47,074 nucleotides of DNA, from positions 1 through 47,074 of the forward strand of contig JANYBP010000121.1 in the NCBI GenBank assembly GCA_025360745.1. The letters are read 5' to 3'. Origin of the DNA: a bacterium (GTDB lineage: Bacteria; Verrucomicrobiota; Kiritimatiellia; CAIKKV01; CAIYGI01). Under the pieces are notes generated by a model, which saw only the letters and a program-made list of their open reading frames with translations, had not been told where the DNA came from and searched no databases. Below, piece by piece: positions 17,132 through 26,441 of the stretch; the stretch's first letter is position 1; every line of letters begins with the position of its first letter. The translations under genes were made by a program, and so were the position numbers.

Positions 17132-17217
17132 TGGTGCCGGGGGAGGGACTTGAACCCTCATGCCCTTGCGGGCGCTAGATTTTGAGTCTAGTGCGTCTGC
17201 CATTTCGCCACCCCGGC
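17132..17217 (-). tRNA. tRNA-Leu(CAA)
   Basis: On the minus strand the 86 nt fold as a class II tRNA. The acceptor stem is GCCGGGG/CCCCGGC. The anticodon stem CTAGA/TCTAG encloses loop CTCAAAA with anticodon CAA. A long variable arm (GCGCCCGCAAGGGCAT region), a T arm with TTCAAGT and an encoded CCA follow. It lies downstream of gcvPB on the same strand and faces the truncated tRNA-Arg. Confidence 0.97.
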
Positions 17218-17278
17218 GGCGCGTCGCAACTTGATACAGGAGCTTGTCCTTCAGCGCAATCTTATTCAAGGCCTGGGT

Positions 17279-18733
17279 TTACGCCTTGAAGCGCATATCC
17301 CGCGCGGCCTTGGTCTCGTCGACGCGGCTGACCGGGCTCTGGCGCGGCATGGCGCGGAACGATTCCGGGTTCTTTACGGCCTCGTCGGCGATTTCCAGCA
17401 TGGCCGCGATGAACTCGTCCATCTGCTCCTTGGACTCGGTTTCCGTCGGCTCGATCATGATCGCTTCTTTGACGATCATCGGGAAATAAACGGTCGGCGG
17501 ATGGATGCCGCGTTCGATCAGCGCCTTGGCGATATCGATCGCATGCACGCCCCCGGCGGTCTGGCGCGAGGCGCTGATGACGCACTCATGCATGCAGTTG
17601 CGGTCGTAGGGCAGGTCGTAACTCTGTTTCAGCCGCGCCTGGATGTAATTGGCGTTCAGCACCGCGTTCTCGCTGACGCGCCGCATGCCGTTGCGGCCCA
17701 GCAGCAGCATGTAGGCATAGGCCCGCAGGATGATGGCGAAGTTGCCGTAGAAGGGCGCGATGAAGCCGATGGTTTTGTCGCGTTCGTACTCCAGGGCATA
17801 GGAGCCGTCGTTGCGGCGGATCACGATGCTGGTCGGCAGGAACGGCGTCAGGTGCTGCTTGACGCCCACCGGACCCGAACCCGGGCCGCCGCCGCCGTGC
17901 GGGGTGGCGAAGGTTTTGTGCAGGTTGAAATGCACCACGTCGAAGCCCAGGTCGCCCGGCCGGCAGCGGCCCAGCAGGGCGTTCAGGTTGGCGCCGTCGT
18001 AGTAGAGCTGCGCGTCATGGGCGTGCGCCAGGTCGGCGATTTCGCGGATGCGGCGCTCGAAGAGCCCGAGCGTGTTGGGGCAGGTCAGCATGACCGCCGC
18101 CACGTCGTCGTTCAGGGCTTCCTTGAAGCGGGCCATGTCCACGCAGCCGTCGGGACCGGTCGGCACGCTGACGACGCCGAAGCCGGCGATCGAGGCGCTG
18201 GAGGGGTTGGTGCCGTGCGCCGAATCCGCGATCAGCACCTTGGTCTTCCTGTTGCCCCTGGCCTTGTGGTAGGCCGCGATCAGCATCATGCCGGTCAGTT
18301 CGCCGTGCGCGCCGGCCAGCGGCTGCAGGGTAAAGGCGTGCATGCCCGCCACCTCGCAGAGCAGGCGCTCGGTCTCGTAGAGGACTTCCAGCGCCCCCTG
18401 GGTCAGACTGCCGCCGCCGCGCAGTTGGGGCAGCAGCGGATGCAGGGCCGAGAAGCCGTCGAGGGCGGCCACCCGCTCGCAGATCTTGGGGTTGTACTTC
18501 ATCGTGCACGAGCCCAGCGGGTACATGTTTCCATCCACGCTGAAGTTCATGCGCGAGAGATTGGTGAAGTGCCGGACCACTTCCAGTTCCGAAAGTTCCG
18601 GCAGTTCCGCCGCCTGTTCGCGGAAGTAGCGGGGCGGAATGCGCAGGCGGCAGCCGGCCTCGGCCTGGGTCAGGCGCGGCAGGTTGTCGCCGCGGCGGCC
18701 GGGCGCGGATTTTTCGTAGATCAAGCGGCTCAT
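17279..18733 (-). CDS. gcvPB: Glycine dehydrogenase (decarboxylating) subunit 2, P-protein
   Basis: This is the catalytic half of a two-subunit glycine dehydrogenase. It decarboxylates glycine with pyridoxal phosphate and passes the aminomethyl group to the lipoyl arm of GcvH. The 484-aa length is normal for the split form. K273 in HFNLHKTFATPHGGGGPG is the expected Schiff-base lysine, and the DSAHGTNPSSA segment and SCTMKYNP are family hallmarks. The start overlaps the gcvPA stop by 4 nt (ATGA), consistent with 1:1 synthesis of both halves. It is the last gene of the gcvT-gcvH-gcvPA-gcvPB operon. Confidence 0.97.
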   Translation of the reverse strand: MSRLIYEKSAPGRRGDNLPRLTQAEAGCRLRIPPRYFREQAAELPELSELEVVRHFTNLSRMNFSVDGNMYPLGSCTMKYNPKICERVAALDGFSALHPLLPQLRGGGSLTQGALEVLYETERLLCEVAGMHAFTLQPLAGAHGELTGMMLIAAYHKARGNRKTKVLIADSAHGTNPSSASIAGFGVVSVPTGPDGCVDMARFKEALNDDVAAVMLTCPNTLGLFERRIREIADLAHAHDAQLYYDGANLNALLGRCRPGDLGFDVVHFNLHKTFATPHGGGGPGSGPVGVKQHLTPFLPTSIVIRRNDGSYALEYERDKTIGFIAPFYGNFAIILRAYAYMLLLGRNGMRRVSENAVLNANYIQARLKQSYDLPYDRNCMHECVISASRQTAGGVHAIDIAKALIERGIHPPTVYFPMIVKEAIMIEPTETESKEQMDEFIAAMLEIADEAVKNPESFRAMPRQSPVSRVDETKAARDMRFKA

Positions 18734-20061
18734 AGCGCCTCCTCCAGGGCTTCCGCCAGCAGGCCGATCTCGGCGCGGGTGCGCTTCTCGGTCACCGCCA
18801 CGAGCAGGTAATTCTGCATGCCGGGGTAATAGCGGCCGAGCGGGAAGCCGGCGGCGATCCCCTTGTCCACCAGGCGGCTGGCCACGGATGAGGCGTCGCC
18901 GGGCAGTTCGAGCGTGAATTCGTTGAAGGTCGGGGAGTTTTTCTTGATCCGCACGCCGGGGATGGCGCCGAGGCGCGTCTTGGCGTATTCCGCCTTCTGC
19001 GCGCAGAGGCGGGCCAGGTCGCGGAAGCCCTGCTTGCCGAGCCAGGAGAGATAGATCAGCGCCCGCAGCGCGCAGAGCGCCTCGTTGGAGCAGATGTTGG
19101 AGGTGGCCTTCTCGCGGCGGATGTGCTGCTCGCGCGCCTGCAGGGTCAGAACGAAGCCGCGGCGGCCGTGCTGATCGATCGTTTCGCCCACCAGGCGGCC
19201 GGGCATCTTGCGCACATGTTCCATGCGCGTGGCCATGTAGCCCAGGTAGGGGCCGCCGAAGGAAAGATGCAGGCCGAGGCTCTGGCCCTCGCCGGTGACG
19301 ATGTCGGCGCCCATCGCGCCGGGCGTCTTGAGCAGGCCCAGAGAAATGGGGTAGGCGGAAACGATCGCCAGCGCGCCGCGCGCGTGCGCCATGGCCACGA
19401 CGTCCGTGAAGTCGTCCACCGCCCCGAAGAAATTCGGATTCTGCAGGATGATCGCGGCGACGCTGTCGTCGAGCGCCGCGGCGATGCGTTCGCGGTCGCT
19501 CTGCCCGTGCGCGATCTCGATCTCCACGAAATCCACCGCCAGGTTGCTGGTGTAGCAGTGGAGCATGTTGCGGTAGATCGGGTTGACGCCGCTGTCGAGC
19601 AGGATCTTGTTGCGACCGGTGATGCGCACGGCCATCATGGCGGCCTCGTAGAGCGCCGTGCCGCCCTCGTAAAGCGAGGCGTTGGCGACTTCCATCCCGG
19701 TCAGGCGGCAGATGGCCGTCTGGTATTCGAAAATCGCCTGCAGCGTGCCCTGCGAGGCCTCGGGCTGATAGGGCGTGTAGGCGGTGTAGAATTCGCTGCG
19801 CGCCGAAAGTTCGTCCACGCAGGCGGGGATGAAGTGATCGTAAAATCCGCCGCCGAGGAAGCAGACAAGGTCGTGGGCGTTGCGGTGCGAGAGCTGGTGC
19901 AGGCGGTTGTAGACCTCCAGTTCGCTGAGCCCCTCGGGCAGGTTGAGCGAGGGCGCCTGCAGTTGCGCCGGGATGTCCCTGAACAGGTCGTCCATGCCGG
20001 ACAACCCGATGGCCTTGAGCATGGCCGCCCGGTCGGCGTCGGTGTTGGCGATGTAAGGCAT
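18730..20061 (-). CDS. gcvPA: Glycine dehydrogenase (decarboxylating) subunit 1, P-protein
   Basis: This is the N-terminal half of the split P-protein, 443 aa. It shows the family start (MPYIANTDADRAAML), the FLGGGFYDHFIPACVDEL segment, AYTPYQPEASQGTLQAIFEY, and TSNICSNEALCALRALIYLS. It forms the heterotetramer with GcvPB and completes the PLP site. The start is one base after the gcvH stop and the end overlaps the gcvPB start. No key region appears to be missing. Confidence 0.97.
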   Translation of the reverse strand: MPYIANTDADRAAMLKAIGLSGMDDLFRDIPAQLQAPSLNLPEGLSELEVYNRLHQLSHRNAHDLVCFLGGGFYDHFIPACVDELSARSEFYTAYTPYQPEASQGTLQAIFEYQTAICRLTGMEVANASLYEGGTALYEAAMMAVRITGRNKILLDSGVNPIYRNMLHCYTSNLAVDFVEIEIAHGQSDRERIAAALDDSVAAIILQNPNFFGAVDDFTDVVAMAHARGALAIVSAYPISLGLLKTPGAMGADIVTGEGQSLGLHLSFGGPYLGYMATRMEHVRKMPGRLVGETIDQHGRRGFVLTLQAREQHIRREKATSNICSNEALCALRALIYLSWLGKQGFRDLARLCAQKAEYAKTRLGAIPGVRIKKNSPTFNEFTLELPGDASSVASRLVDKGIAAGFPLGRYYPGMQNYLLVAVTEKRTRAEIGLLAEALEEAL

Positions 20062-20062
20062 G

Positions 20063-20449
20063 TCAGGCGCTTTCGCTCGCCAGCAGTTTGCGATAGGCTT
20101 CGGGCGTCAGCAGGCTCTTGAGCCCTTCGCGGTCCCACTCCTTGAGACGGCAGATCCAGCCCTTGCCATAGGGATCTTGGTTGATCTGCTCGGGGGCGTC
20201 GGCCAGCGCCTGGTTGACGGCGGCGACCGTGCAGGCCACCGGCGCATAGACGTCGCTGGCGGCCTTGTGGGATTCGACGACCAGCAGCGCATCGCCGGCC
20301 TTGCAGACCTTGCCGGTCTTCGGCAGTTCGACATAGGTCAGGTCGCCCAGCGCCTCCTGCGCGTGGTGCGTGATGCCCAGCGCCAGTTCGCCGCCATCCT
20401 CGCGCACCCATTCGTGATCTTTCGTGTAGTACAAGCCTTCAGGAATCAT
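20063..20449 (-). CDS. gcvH: Glycine cleavage system H protein
   Basis: This 128-aa lipoyl carrier shuttles the aminomethyl group between the P, T and L proteins. K62 in VVESHKAASDVYAPV is the lipoylation site; the residue before it is His rather than the common Val. The N-terminal YYTKDHEWVR and the C-terminal GWICRLK segments are typical. A short 28-base gap with GGAG upstream separates it from gcvT. No lpd gene for the L protein is in the window; L protein is usually encoded elsewhere. Confidence 0.97.
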   Translation of the reverse strand: MIPEGLYYTKDHEWVREDGGELALGITHHAQEALGDLTYVELPKTGKVCKAGDALLVVESHKAASDVYAPVACTVAAVNQALADAPEQINQDPYGKGWICRLKEWDREGLKSLLTPEAYRKLLASESA

Positions 20450-20477
20450 GGTCTCTTCTCCTTTGAATTTCCGGTTA

Positions 20478-21560
20478 CTATTTCACCGCCGAGTAGAGCG
20501 GCATGCGCACGAGTTCGGCTTCCAGCGGCGCGCGGCCCGTCTCGATCGTGACCCGCGTGCCCGGCGTCGCCAGCGGCGTTTCCGCATAGGCGAAGCCGAT
20601 GGCGCGCTGCAGGGTGGGGGCGTAGCTGCCGCTCGTCACGATGCCGGCCTCGCGGCCGTCCGCCAGAATCCTGTTGCCGGCGCGCGCCGCCTGGCGGCCG
20701 TCCGTACGGAAGCCGCACAAACGCCGGGCGGCGCCCGCGGCCAGCCGCCGCGCCACGGCCGCGCGGCCGATGAAATCCTCCGCCTTGGAGGCGTAGCGCT
20801 CCATGCCGGCCTCGACGGGCGTGAGGGACTCCGACAATTCGTGTCCGTAAAGCGGCAGCCCGGCCTCCAGCCTCAGCGTATCGCGGGCCCCGAGGCCGGC
20901 CGGTTTCACGCCCGCCCGCAGCAGTTCGTCCCAGAAGGCCGCGATGCGATCCGCGCCCAGGTAGACCTCCAGGCCCTTCTCGCCCGTGTAGCCGGTGCGG
21001 CTGACCACGATGCTTTCGCCGTTGCGGTTCAACGAGATGAAGCGGAAATAGCCCAGCGCGGTGAGATCGCGATTCAGCACGGCGGACATCAGCTCCAGCG
21101 CGCGCGGACCCTGAATATCCAGTTTGCCCTGGCGGTCGGAGGCGTCCTCGAAACGGACCTCCGCGCCCAGCCGGGGCACGATCCAGTCGCGGTCTTTGTC
21201 GCGGGCGCCGGCGTTGACCACCAGCAGCCAGCGCTGCGCGTCGAAACGGTAGGCGATCACATCGTCGAGAATGCCGCCGTCCTCCCGCAGCAGGAAGCCG
21301 TAGCGGCAGACGCCGTCCCGCATGCCGCGCAGATCCTGGGAAACCAGGCCCGACAGCGCCTCCAGCGCGCGGGCGCCGGAGAAGTAGAAACGGCCCATGT
21401 GGCAGGTGTCGAACATGGTCACCGCCGTGCGGGTGGCGAGATGCTCGGACTGAATGCCCTCGTACTGCACCGGCATCATCCAGCCGCCGAATTCCATCAT
21501 GCGGGCGCCGAGCGCCTGGTGGCAGGCGAAGAGCGGCGTTTGTCTAATCGAAGTTGTCAT
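20478..21560 (-). CDS. gcvT: Aminomethyltransferase (glycine cleavage system T protein)
   Basis: The T protein transfers the methylene group from GcvH to tetrahydrofolate and releases ammonia. About 360 aa, normal length. Family segments include TPLFACHQALGARMMEFGGW at the start, MFDTCHMGRF, RTGYTGEKGLEVYL and GLGARDTLRLEAGLPLYGHE, which contains the catalytic-region Asp. ATG 21560 is chosen because the family begins at MTTSIRQTPLF and GGAG lies just upstream; an in-frame start at 21578 adds six residues. First gene of the gcv operon, with a good promoter 27 bases upstream. Confidence 0.96.
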   Translation of the reverse strand: MTTSIRQTPLFACHQALGARMMEFGGWMMPVQYEGIQSEHLATRTAVTMFDTCHMGRFYFSGARALEALSGLVSQDLRGMRDGVCRYGFLLREDGGILDDVIAYRFDAQRWLLVVNAGARDKDRDWIVPRLGAEVRFEDASDRQGKLDIQGPRALELMSAVLNRDLTALGYFRFISLNRNGESIVVSRTGYTGEKGLEVYLGADRIAAFWDELLRAGVKPAGLGARDTLRLEAGLPLYGHELSESLTPVEAGMERYASKAEDFIGRAAVARRLAAGAARRLCGFRTDGRQAARAGNRILADGREAGIVTSGSYAPTLQRAIGFAYAETPLATPGTRVTIETGRAPLEAELVRMPLYSAVK

Positions 21561-21586
21561 TGAAATCGCTCCGGTCAAAAAACGAC

Positions 21587-21615
21587 AGCATAGCCAAGGA
21601 CCCGTGAAATGTCCA
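21587..21615 (-). promoter_or_regulatory. Sigma70-type promoter for the gcv operon
   Basis: On the minus strand TGGACA (21615-21610) and TATGCT (21592-21587) are separated by exactly 17 bases. Transcription would start near 21580, leaving a 5' leader of about 20 nt, too short for a glycine riboswitch. Confidence 0.55.
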
Positions 21616-21649
21616 GCGGCGCCGATGCGCCGATGCGCCCATCCTCAAC

Positions 21650-21678
21650 TTGACGCCGCCCTCCGCGGCGCGTAGCGT
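21650..21678 (+). promoter_or_regulatory. Possible promoter of the carboxynorspermidine dehydrogenase gene
   Basis: TTGACG and a weak TAGCGT are separated by 17 bases, about 50 bases upstream of ATG 21729. It is divergent to the gcv promoter, with the two -35 boxes about 35 bases apart. Confidence 0.4.
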
Positions 21679-21728
21679 ACGCCGCGTGGTTCCGGCGAGG
21701 TCCGGAGCGACACAAGGGAGGGTTTGCC

Positions 21729-22933
<1,205 letters not shown>

Positions 22934-22934
<1 letters not shown>

Positions 22935-23097
22935 GTGTTCAGTGTTCGGCAAAGATGTGAACACGGAGAGATTGTTCTCACCAAAACGAACGCTCAACGT
23001 TCAACTCTCAACGTTCAAAGCTGGGAGGAGCGAATGTTGAGCGTTATCGGGTAACTGAACCCCGAACCCTGAACCCTCTTTCCGAACACTGAACACC
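22934..23097. repeat. Inverted low-complexity tracts between convergent genes
   Basis: A perfect 16-base inverted pair (22934-22949 with 23082-23097, words of the GGTGTTCAGTGTTCGG kind) encloses a nested 10-base pair (22989-22998 with 23036-23045). The outer right tract continues as CCGAACACC repeats to about 23111. It fills the gap between two convergent genes, so a transcript from either side could form a long hairpin and act as a weak bidirectional terminator. Confidence 0.8.
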
Positions 23098-23134
23098 GAA
23101 CACCGAACACCTGCAACCGACCCGCCTTTGGTCA

Positions 23135-24010
23135 CTAAACGCGCTTGCCGCGCTCCCGCCACCATGACGGCAGGAAGGCGCAGAGCGCGCCGGCCAGCAG
23201 GCCGCCGCCATGCGCCCAGTTCGCCACCGGTCCGCACAGCCCCGCGGCGCAGAGCACAAACCACGCGATCAGAACCCAGGCGGTGGAGGGATCGAGCGTG
23301 AACCCGGACCACGGCTCGCGGCGGGCTTTGACCCAGATGTAGCCGAACAAGCCGTAAACGACACCGGACATGCCCCCGAAGCCGGCCCCCGCGGCCAGGA
23401 ACTGCGCGGAATTCGATGCGACGGCCAGCACCGCGAACAGGCTCAGGAAACCGGCCGTGCCGAGTTTGCTTTCGATCCTGACCCCGAAATCGCGCAGCCA
23501 CATCATGTTGAAGAGCAGGTGCAGAAAGCCCGCGCCGCCCGCCGTCAACGCCAGGTGCTGAAAGACCGGCGTGATCAAGCGCCAGATTTCACCCTGCCGC
23601 AGAGCCACCGGCGAGATTCGCAGCCAGCGCGCCAGTTCCTGGTCGGAGCCCAGCGGCGCCAGGATGGTCGCGCCAATGCTGAGCGCAATCAGGATCCAGG
23701 TCGCCGCAGGAAAAACCGCCGCGCCGGCGCTTGCCTCGATCGGTGCGGCGGTGCTTGCCCGGTGGGGCGCGGAATTTTCCGCGCTTGGCGCCGAAGCTGT
23801 TGCAGGCGCGTCGAACTGCGCGGCCTGGGGCTGGGTGCAAAATTTGGTGAAGGCTTCCCGGGCGCTCCGCAGCGCGTCCTCGTCCAGGACCCAAACCGCC
23901 CAGCGGCCCGCCGAAGCTTCGCGCACCTCGCTGTCCACGCCCTGCACCCGCAGGTAAGAAAAAAAACGGTCCGCCAAGGGCCGGGTTTCACAAGTTCCGA
24001 TCTGCCGCAT
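23135..24010 (-). CDS. Rhomboid-family intramembrane serine protease
   Basis: The 291-aa protein has an N-terminal cytoplasmic domain (about 1-60, similar in layout to that of GlpG) and an Ala/Pro-rich linker (65-98). About six membrane helices follow. The catalytic dyad is S215 in G-M-S-G and H267 in NWAHGGG; H164 and N168 in FLHLLFNMMW are the expected oxyanion-side residues. Rhomboids cleave membrane proteins within the bilayer. GGAG precedes ATG 24010. The substrate cannot be told from context. It is convergent with the upstream dehydrogenase gene. Confidence 0.93.
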   Translation of the reverse strand: MRQIGTCETRPLADRFFSYLRVQGVDSEVREASAGRWAVWVLDEDALRSAREAFTKFCTQPQAAQFDAPATASAPSAENSAPHRASTAAPIEASAGAAVFPAATWILIALSIGATILAPLGSDQELARWLRISPVALRQGEIWRLITPVFQHLALTAGGAGFLHLLFNMMWLRDFGVRIESKLGTAGFLSLFAVLAVASNSAQFLAAGAGFGGMSGVVYGLFGYIWVKARREPWSGFTLDPSTAWVLIAWFVLCAAGLCGPVANWAHGGGLLAGALCAFLPSWWRERGKRV

Positions 24011-24071
24011 ACTTTCGCTCCATCGTCTTCCGCAAATACGTCTTGCGGGGAATTATATCCTACGCCTTGAC

Positions 24072-24844
24072 TCAACTCAAGCGCCCGACAACCGCATGCG
24101 GGTGCAGGTGGCGGAGAATGTGCGGGGTTTCCAGGCCGTGGGCCAGCATCAGCGGCTCATCCGAAAGCACCTCCGTGGGCGGGCCGTCGGCGATCACGGC
24201 GCCGCGGTCGAGCACGATCGCCCTGCCGCAAAGTTCCACGACCATTTCCAGGTCGTGCGTGGCGATCAGGCGGGTCACGGGCAGCGCCGCCAGCACGGCC
24301 TTGAGTTCCCGCCGCCCGCGGGGATCGAGGTCGCTGGTCGGTTCGTCGAACGCCAGCACCCTGGGCTCGCAGGCCAGCACGCCGGCCAGACAGACGCGGC
24401 GTTTCTCGCCGCGACTCAGATGGTGAGGCGCGCGCCGCTCGTAGCCGGCCAGTCCGACGCGCGCCAGCGTTTCGCGCACGCGCCGCTCCAGCGCTTGGCC
24501 GTCGAGCCCCATCTGCCGCGGACCGAAGGCCACGTCCTCGCTCACCGTGGGACAGAAAAGCTGGTCGTCGGGGTCTTGGAAAAGCAAACCGACGGCGCGC
24601 CGCGCCGCCGTCAAACCAGCCGCGTCCACCGGCGCGCCATCGACGAAGACCGCGGCCGTGCCGGCCGGCGGCGGCGCGTCGGGCAGCAGTCCGTTCAGGT
24701 GCAGCAGCAGCGTGGATTTTCCGGCGCCGTTCGGACCGATCAGGGCCACACAGGCGCCCGCCGCGATTTCGAGCGTGATCTTGTCGAGCGCGGGGGTGCC
24801 GTCGGGATAGGCGTAACTCAGGCCGGCGATGCGGATGGCGGCGC

Positions 24845-24848
<4 letters not shown>
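24072..24848 (-). CDS. Energy-coupling factor (ECF/CbiO-type) ABC transporter ATP-binding protein
   Basis: This 258-aa ATPase powers an ECF-type importer at the inner membrane. Walker A is G38-P-N-G-A-G-K44-S, the Q-loop is Q91-D-P-D-D-Q-L-F (typical of CbiO/EcfA), the signature is L144-S-R-G-E-K, and Walker B ends in D168-E169-P. The H-loop is ATHDLEMV. ATG 24848 overlaps the stop of the upstream EcfT gene (ATGA); the frame is open far upstream only as a shadow of EcfT. No substrate-binding S component or CbiM lies beside it, so the transported vitamin or metal is unknown. Confidence 0.93.
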
Positions 24849-25462
<614 letters not shown>

Positions 25463-25535
25463 GTCGGATTCAAAATATCATTCCACCGGGACGGCGGCAA
25501 GATTGGCGGCTCGCAAATGGCGCGCATCGCGCCGC

Positions 25536-25563
25536 AAAAAAGCCGCCCCCTTTGGGGAGCGGC
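25536..25563 (-). terminator. Rho-independent terminator of the lipoprotein gene
   Basis: On the minus strand the stem GCCGC-T-CCCC pairs with GGGG-G-CGGC around an AAA loop, with one internal mismatch, followed by six T. It lies 26 bases after the stop of the lipoprotein gene. Confidence 0.85.
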
Positions 25564-25588
25564 TGGCGGCGGTCGCTGGGAACGCCGT

Positions 25589-26035
25589 TTAGAAACCGTA
25601 GACGGGTCTCAACTGATCCGTGGTGGGCAGCGCATTGTAGTACTCGCCGCGCGGACCGATGTACTGGTTGCCGGCCCTGCGGATCACGACCGGCGTGGTG
25701 CTGCCGTTGGAGTTGTTGACGTTGATGATGGTCGTCAGCGCCTGCTCCTGCACGGACTGCAACCGCGCGTTCATCTGGGCGTTGTTCCTGTCGGCCTTGT
25801 CCGAATGCTGGCCGATCACGGCGCCGAGCAGGGTGCCCACCAGTGCGCCCGCGATCGCGCCTTCGCCGCGATTGAGGCCCTTGATATTGTTGCCGGCCAT
25901 CATGCCCAGACCCGCGCCCAGACCGCCGCCGACGACGGCGTCCGTGGCCATGTTAGGATTCTGATTCGCGGTTTCGCATCCGCCAACCAGCATTGCCGCG
26001 CTGACCAACCCAACCGTACAAATGCGAGCGATCAT
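25589..26035 (-). CDS. Glycine-zipper lipoprotein
   Basis: The 148-aa protein begins with a lipoprotein signal peptide ending in the lipobox L-V-G-G-C20. A glycine-zipper region follows (about 35-80), with GGGLGAGLGMMAGN and GEGAIAGALVGTLLGAVIG, as in outer-membrane-associated OmpA-like or YMGG-type proteins. The polar C-terminal half has no recognised domain. ATG 26035 is preferred to an upstream start because it begins the signal peptide and GGGAGG lies 7 bases before it. Probably anchored in the outer membrane; function unknown. Confidence 0.85.
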   Translation of the reverse strand: MIARICTVGLVSAAMLVGGCETANQNPNMATDAVVGGGLGAGLGMMAGNNIKGLNRGEGAIAGALVGTLLGAVIGQHSDKADRNNAQMNARLQSVQEQALTTIINVNNSNGSTTPVVIRRAGNQYIGPRGEYYNALPTTDQLRPVYGF

Positions 26036-26160
26036 CTGAAACCTCCCGGTGCCCGGCGCCAATCGCCTTGTGCGACACGCCGGAAAGTATACGCCCGATA
26101 ATCCGCTTGCGTCAAGCGGGGCAGAACTCAAAAAAACGTAATGGGTCATTTACGTGGCAG

Positions 26161-26236
26161 GACCGCCTGAAGGCGGTACACCAAACGCGGGAATAAAAAT
26201 AAGTAATGCCGTTTGGTGTACCGGCTTTAGCCGGTC
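26161..26236. repeat. Cruciform-type inverted repeat with hairpin-bearing arms
   Basis: Arms 26161-26186 and 26211-26236 match at 23 of 26 positions when inverted. Each arm also contains its own hairpin (CCGCC...GGCGG in the left, CCGGC...GCCGG in the right). Two of the arm mismatches compensate each other within those hairpins, suggesting the local fold is conserved. The spacer is A-rich. Another small hairpin (CCGCTTG-CGT-CAAGCGG) is at 26103-26119. These occupy the gap between the lipoprotein gene and the secreted-protein gene. Confidence 0.8.
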
Positions 26237-26250
26237 TTAAGTCCACCTCC

Positions 26251-26326
26251 CCTAACCCGGCATAGCCGGAACCAAGACGTTTCAAATGATGACCATCTTG
26301 CGATTGATTCAAGCCGTAAGGGACTA
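26251..26326 (-). repeat. 76-bp dispersed repeat, copy A
   Basis: It matches 44200-44275 at 73 of 76 positions, with the first 61 bases identical. It contains a perfect small hairpin CCGGC-ATA-GCCGG and, on the minus strand, begins with TAG. In copy B that TAG is the stop codon of a gene. Here no gene ends at it, so this copy may mark a lost gene or an independent insertion. Confidence 0.9.
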
Positions 26327-26364
26327 TGTCACTGATCCATTACAAAAAAAACTTCCTTTTGCGG

Positions 26365-26393
26365 TTGACAGCAGTTAAGCGTGCGCCTATACT
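26365..26393 (+). promoter_or_regulatory. Strong sigma70-type promoter of the 639-aa secreted-protein gene
   Basis: A consensus TTGACA (26365-26370), a 17-base spacer and TATACT (26388-26393) are followed by a start region near 26400. This leaves a leader of about 40 nt that ends in AGGAGG before ATG 26442. It is the best promoter in the window and suggests high expression. Confidence 0.8.
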
Positions 26394-26441
26394 TCGAGTT
26401 GGCTTGAGTAATAAGGTGTCAGCAAAGCAGGAGGAGCAGCC

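Noticed and set aside
17039-17269. Minus-strand ORF with GEMADALDSKSSARKG
   Set aside because: It is the translation of the tRNA-Leu gene, a well-known spurious protein in databases.
17231-18811. Long plus-strand ORF of 526 codons opposite gcvPB (and similar ones opposite gcvPA, gcvT, icd and the giant gene)
   Set aside because: High G+C removes stop codons from the opposite strand; the sequences are His/Arg/Val-rich and match no family, whereas the minus-strand genes are complete enzymes.
21561-21728. Glycine riboswitch upstream of gcvT
   Set aside because: The predicted leader is about 20 nt and no glycine aptamer core is visible in the divergent gap.
26251-26326. Integron attC site
   Set aside because: A CCCTAAC-like end is present but the matching GTTRRRY end and the two-box symmetry are missing.
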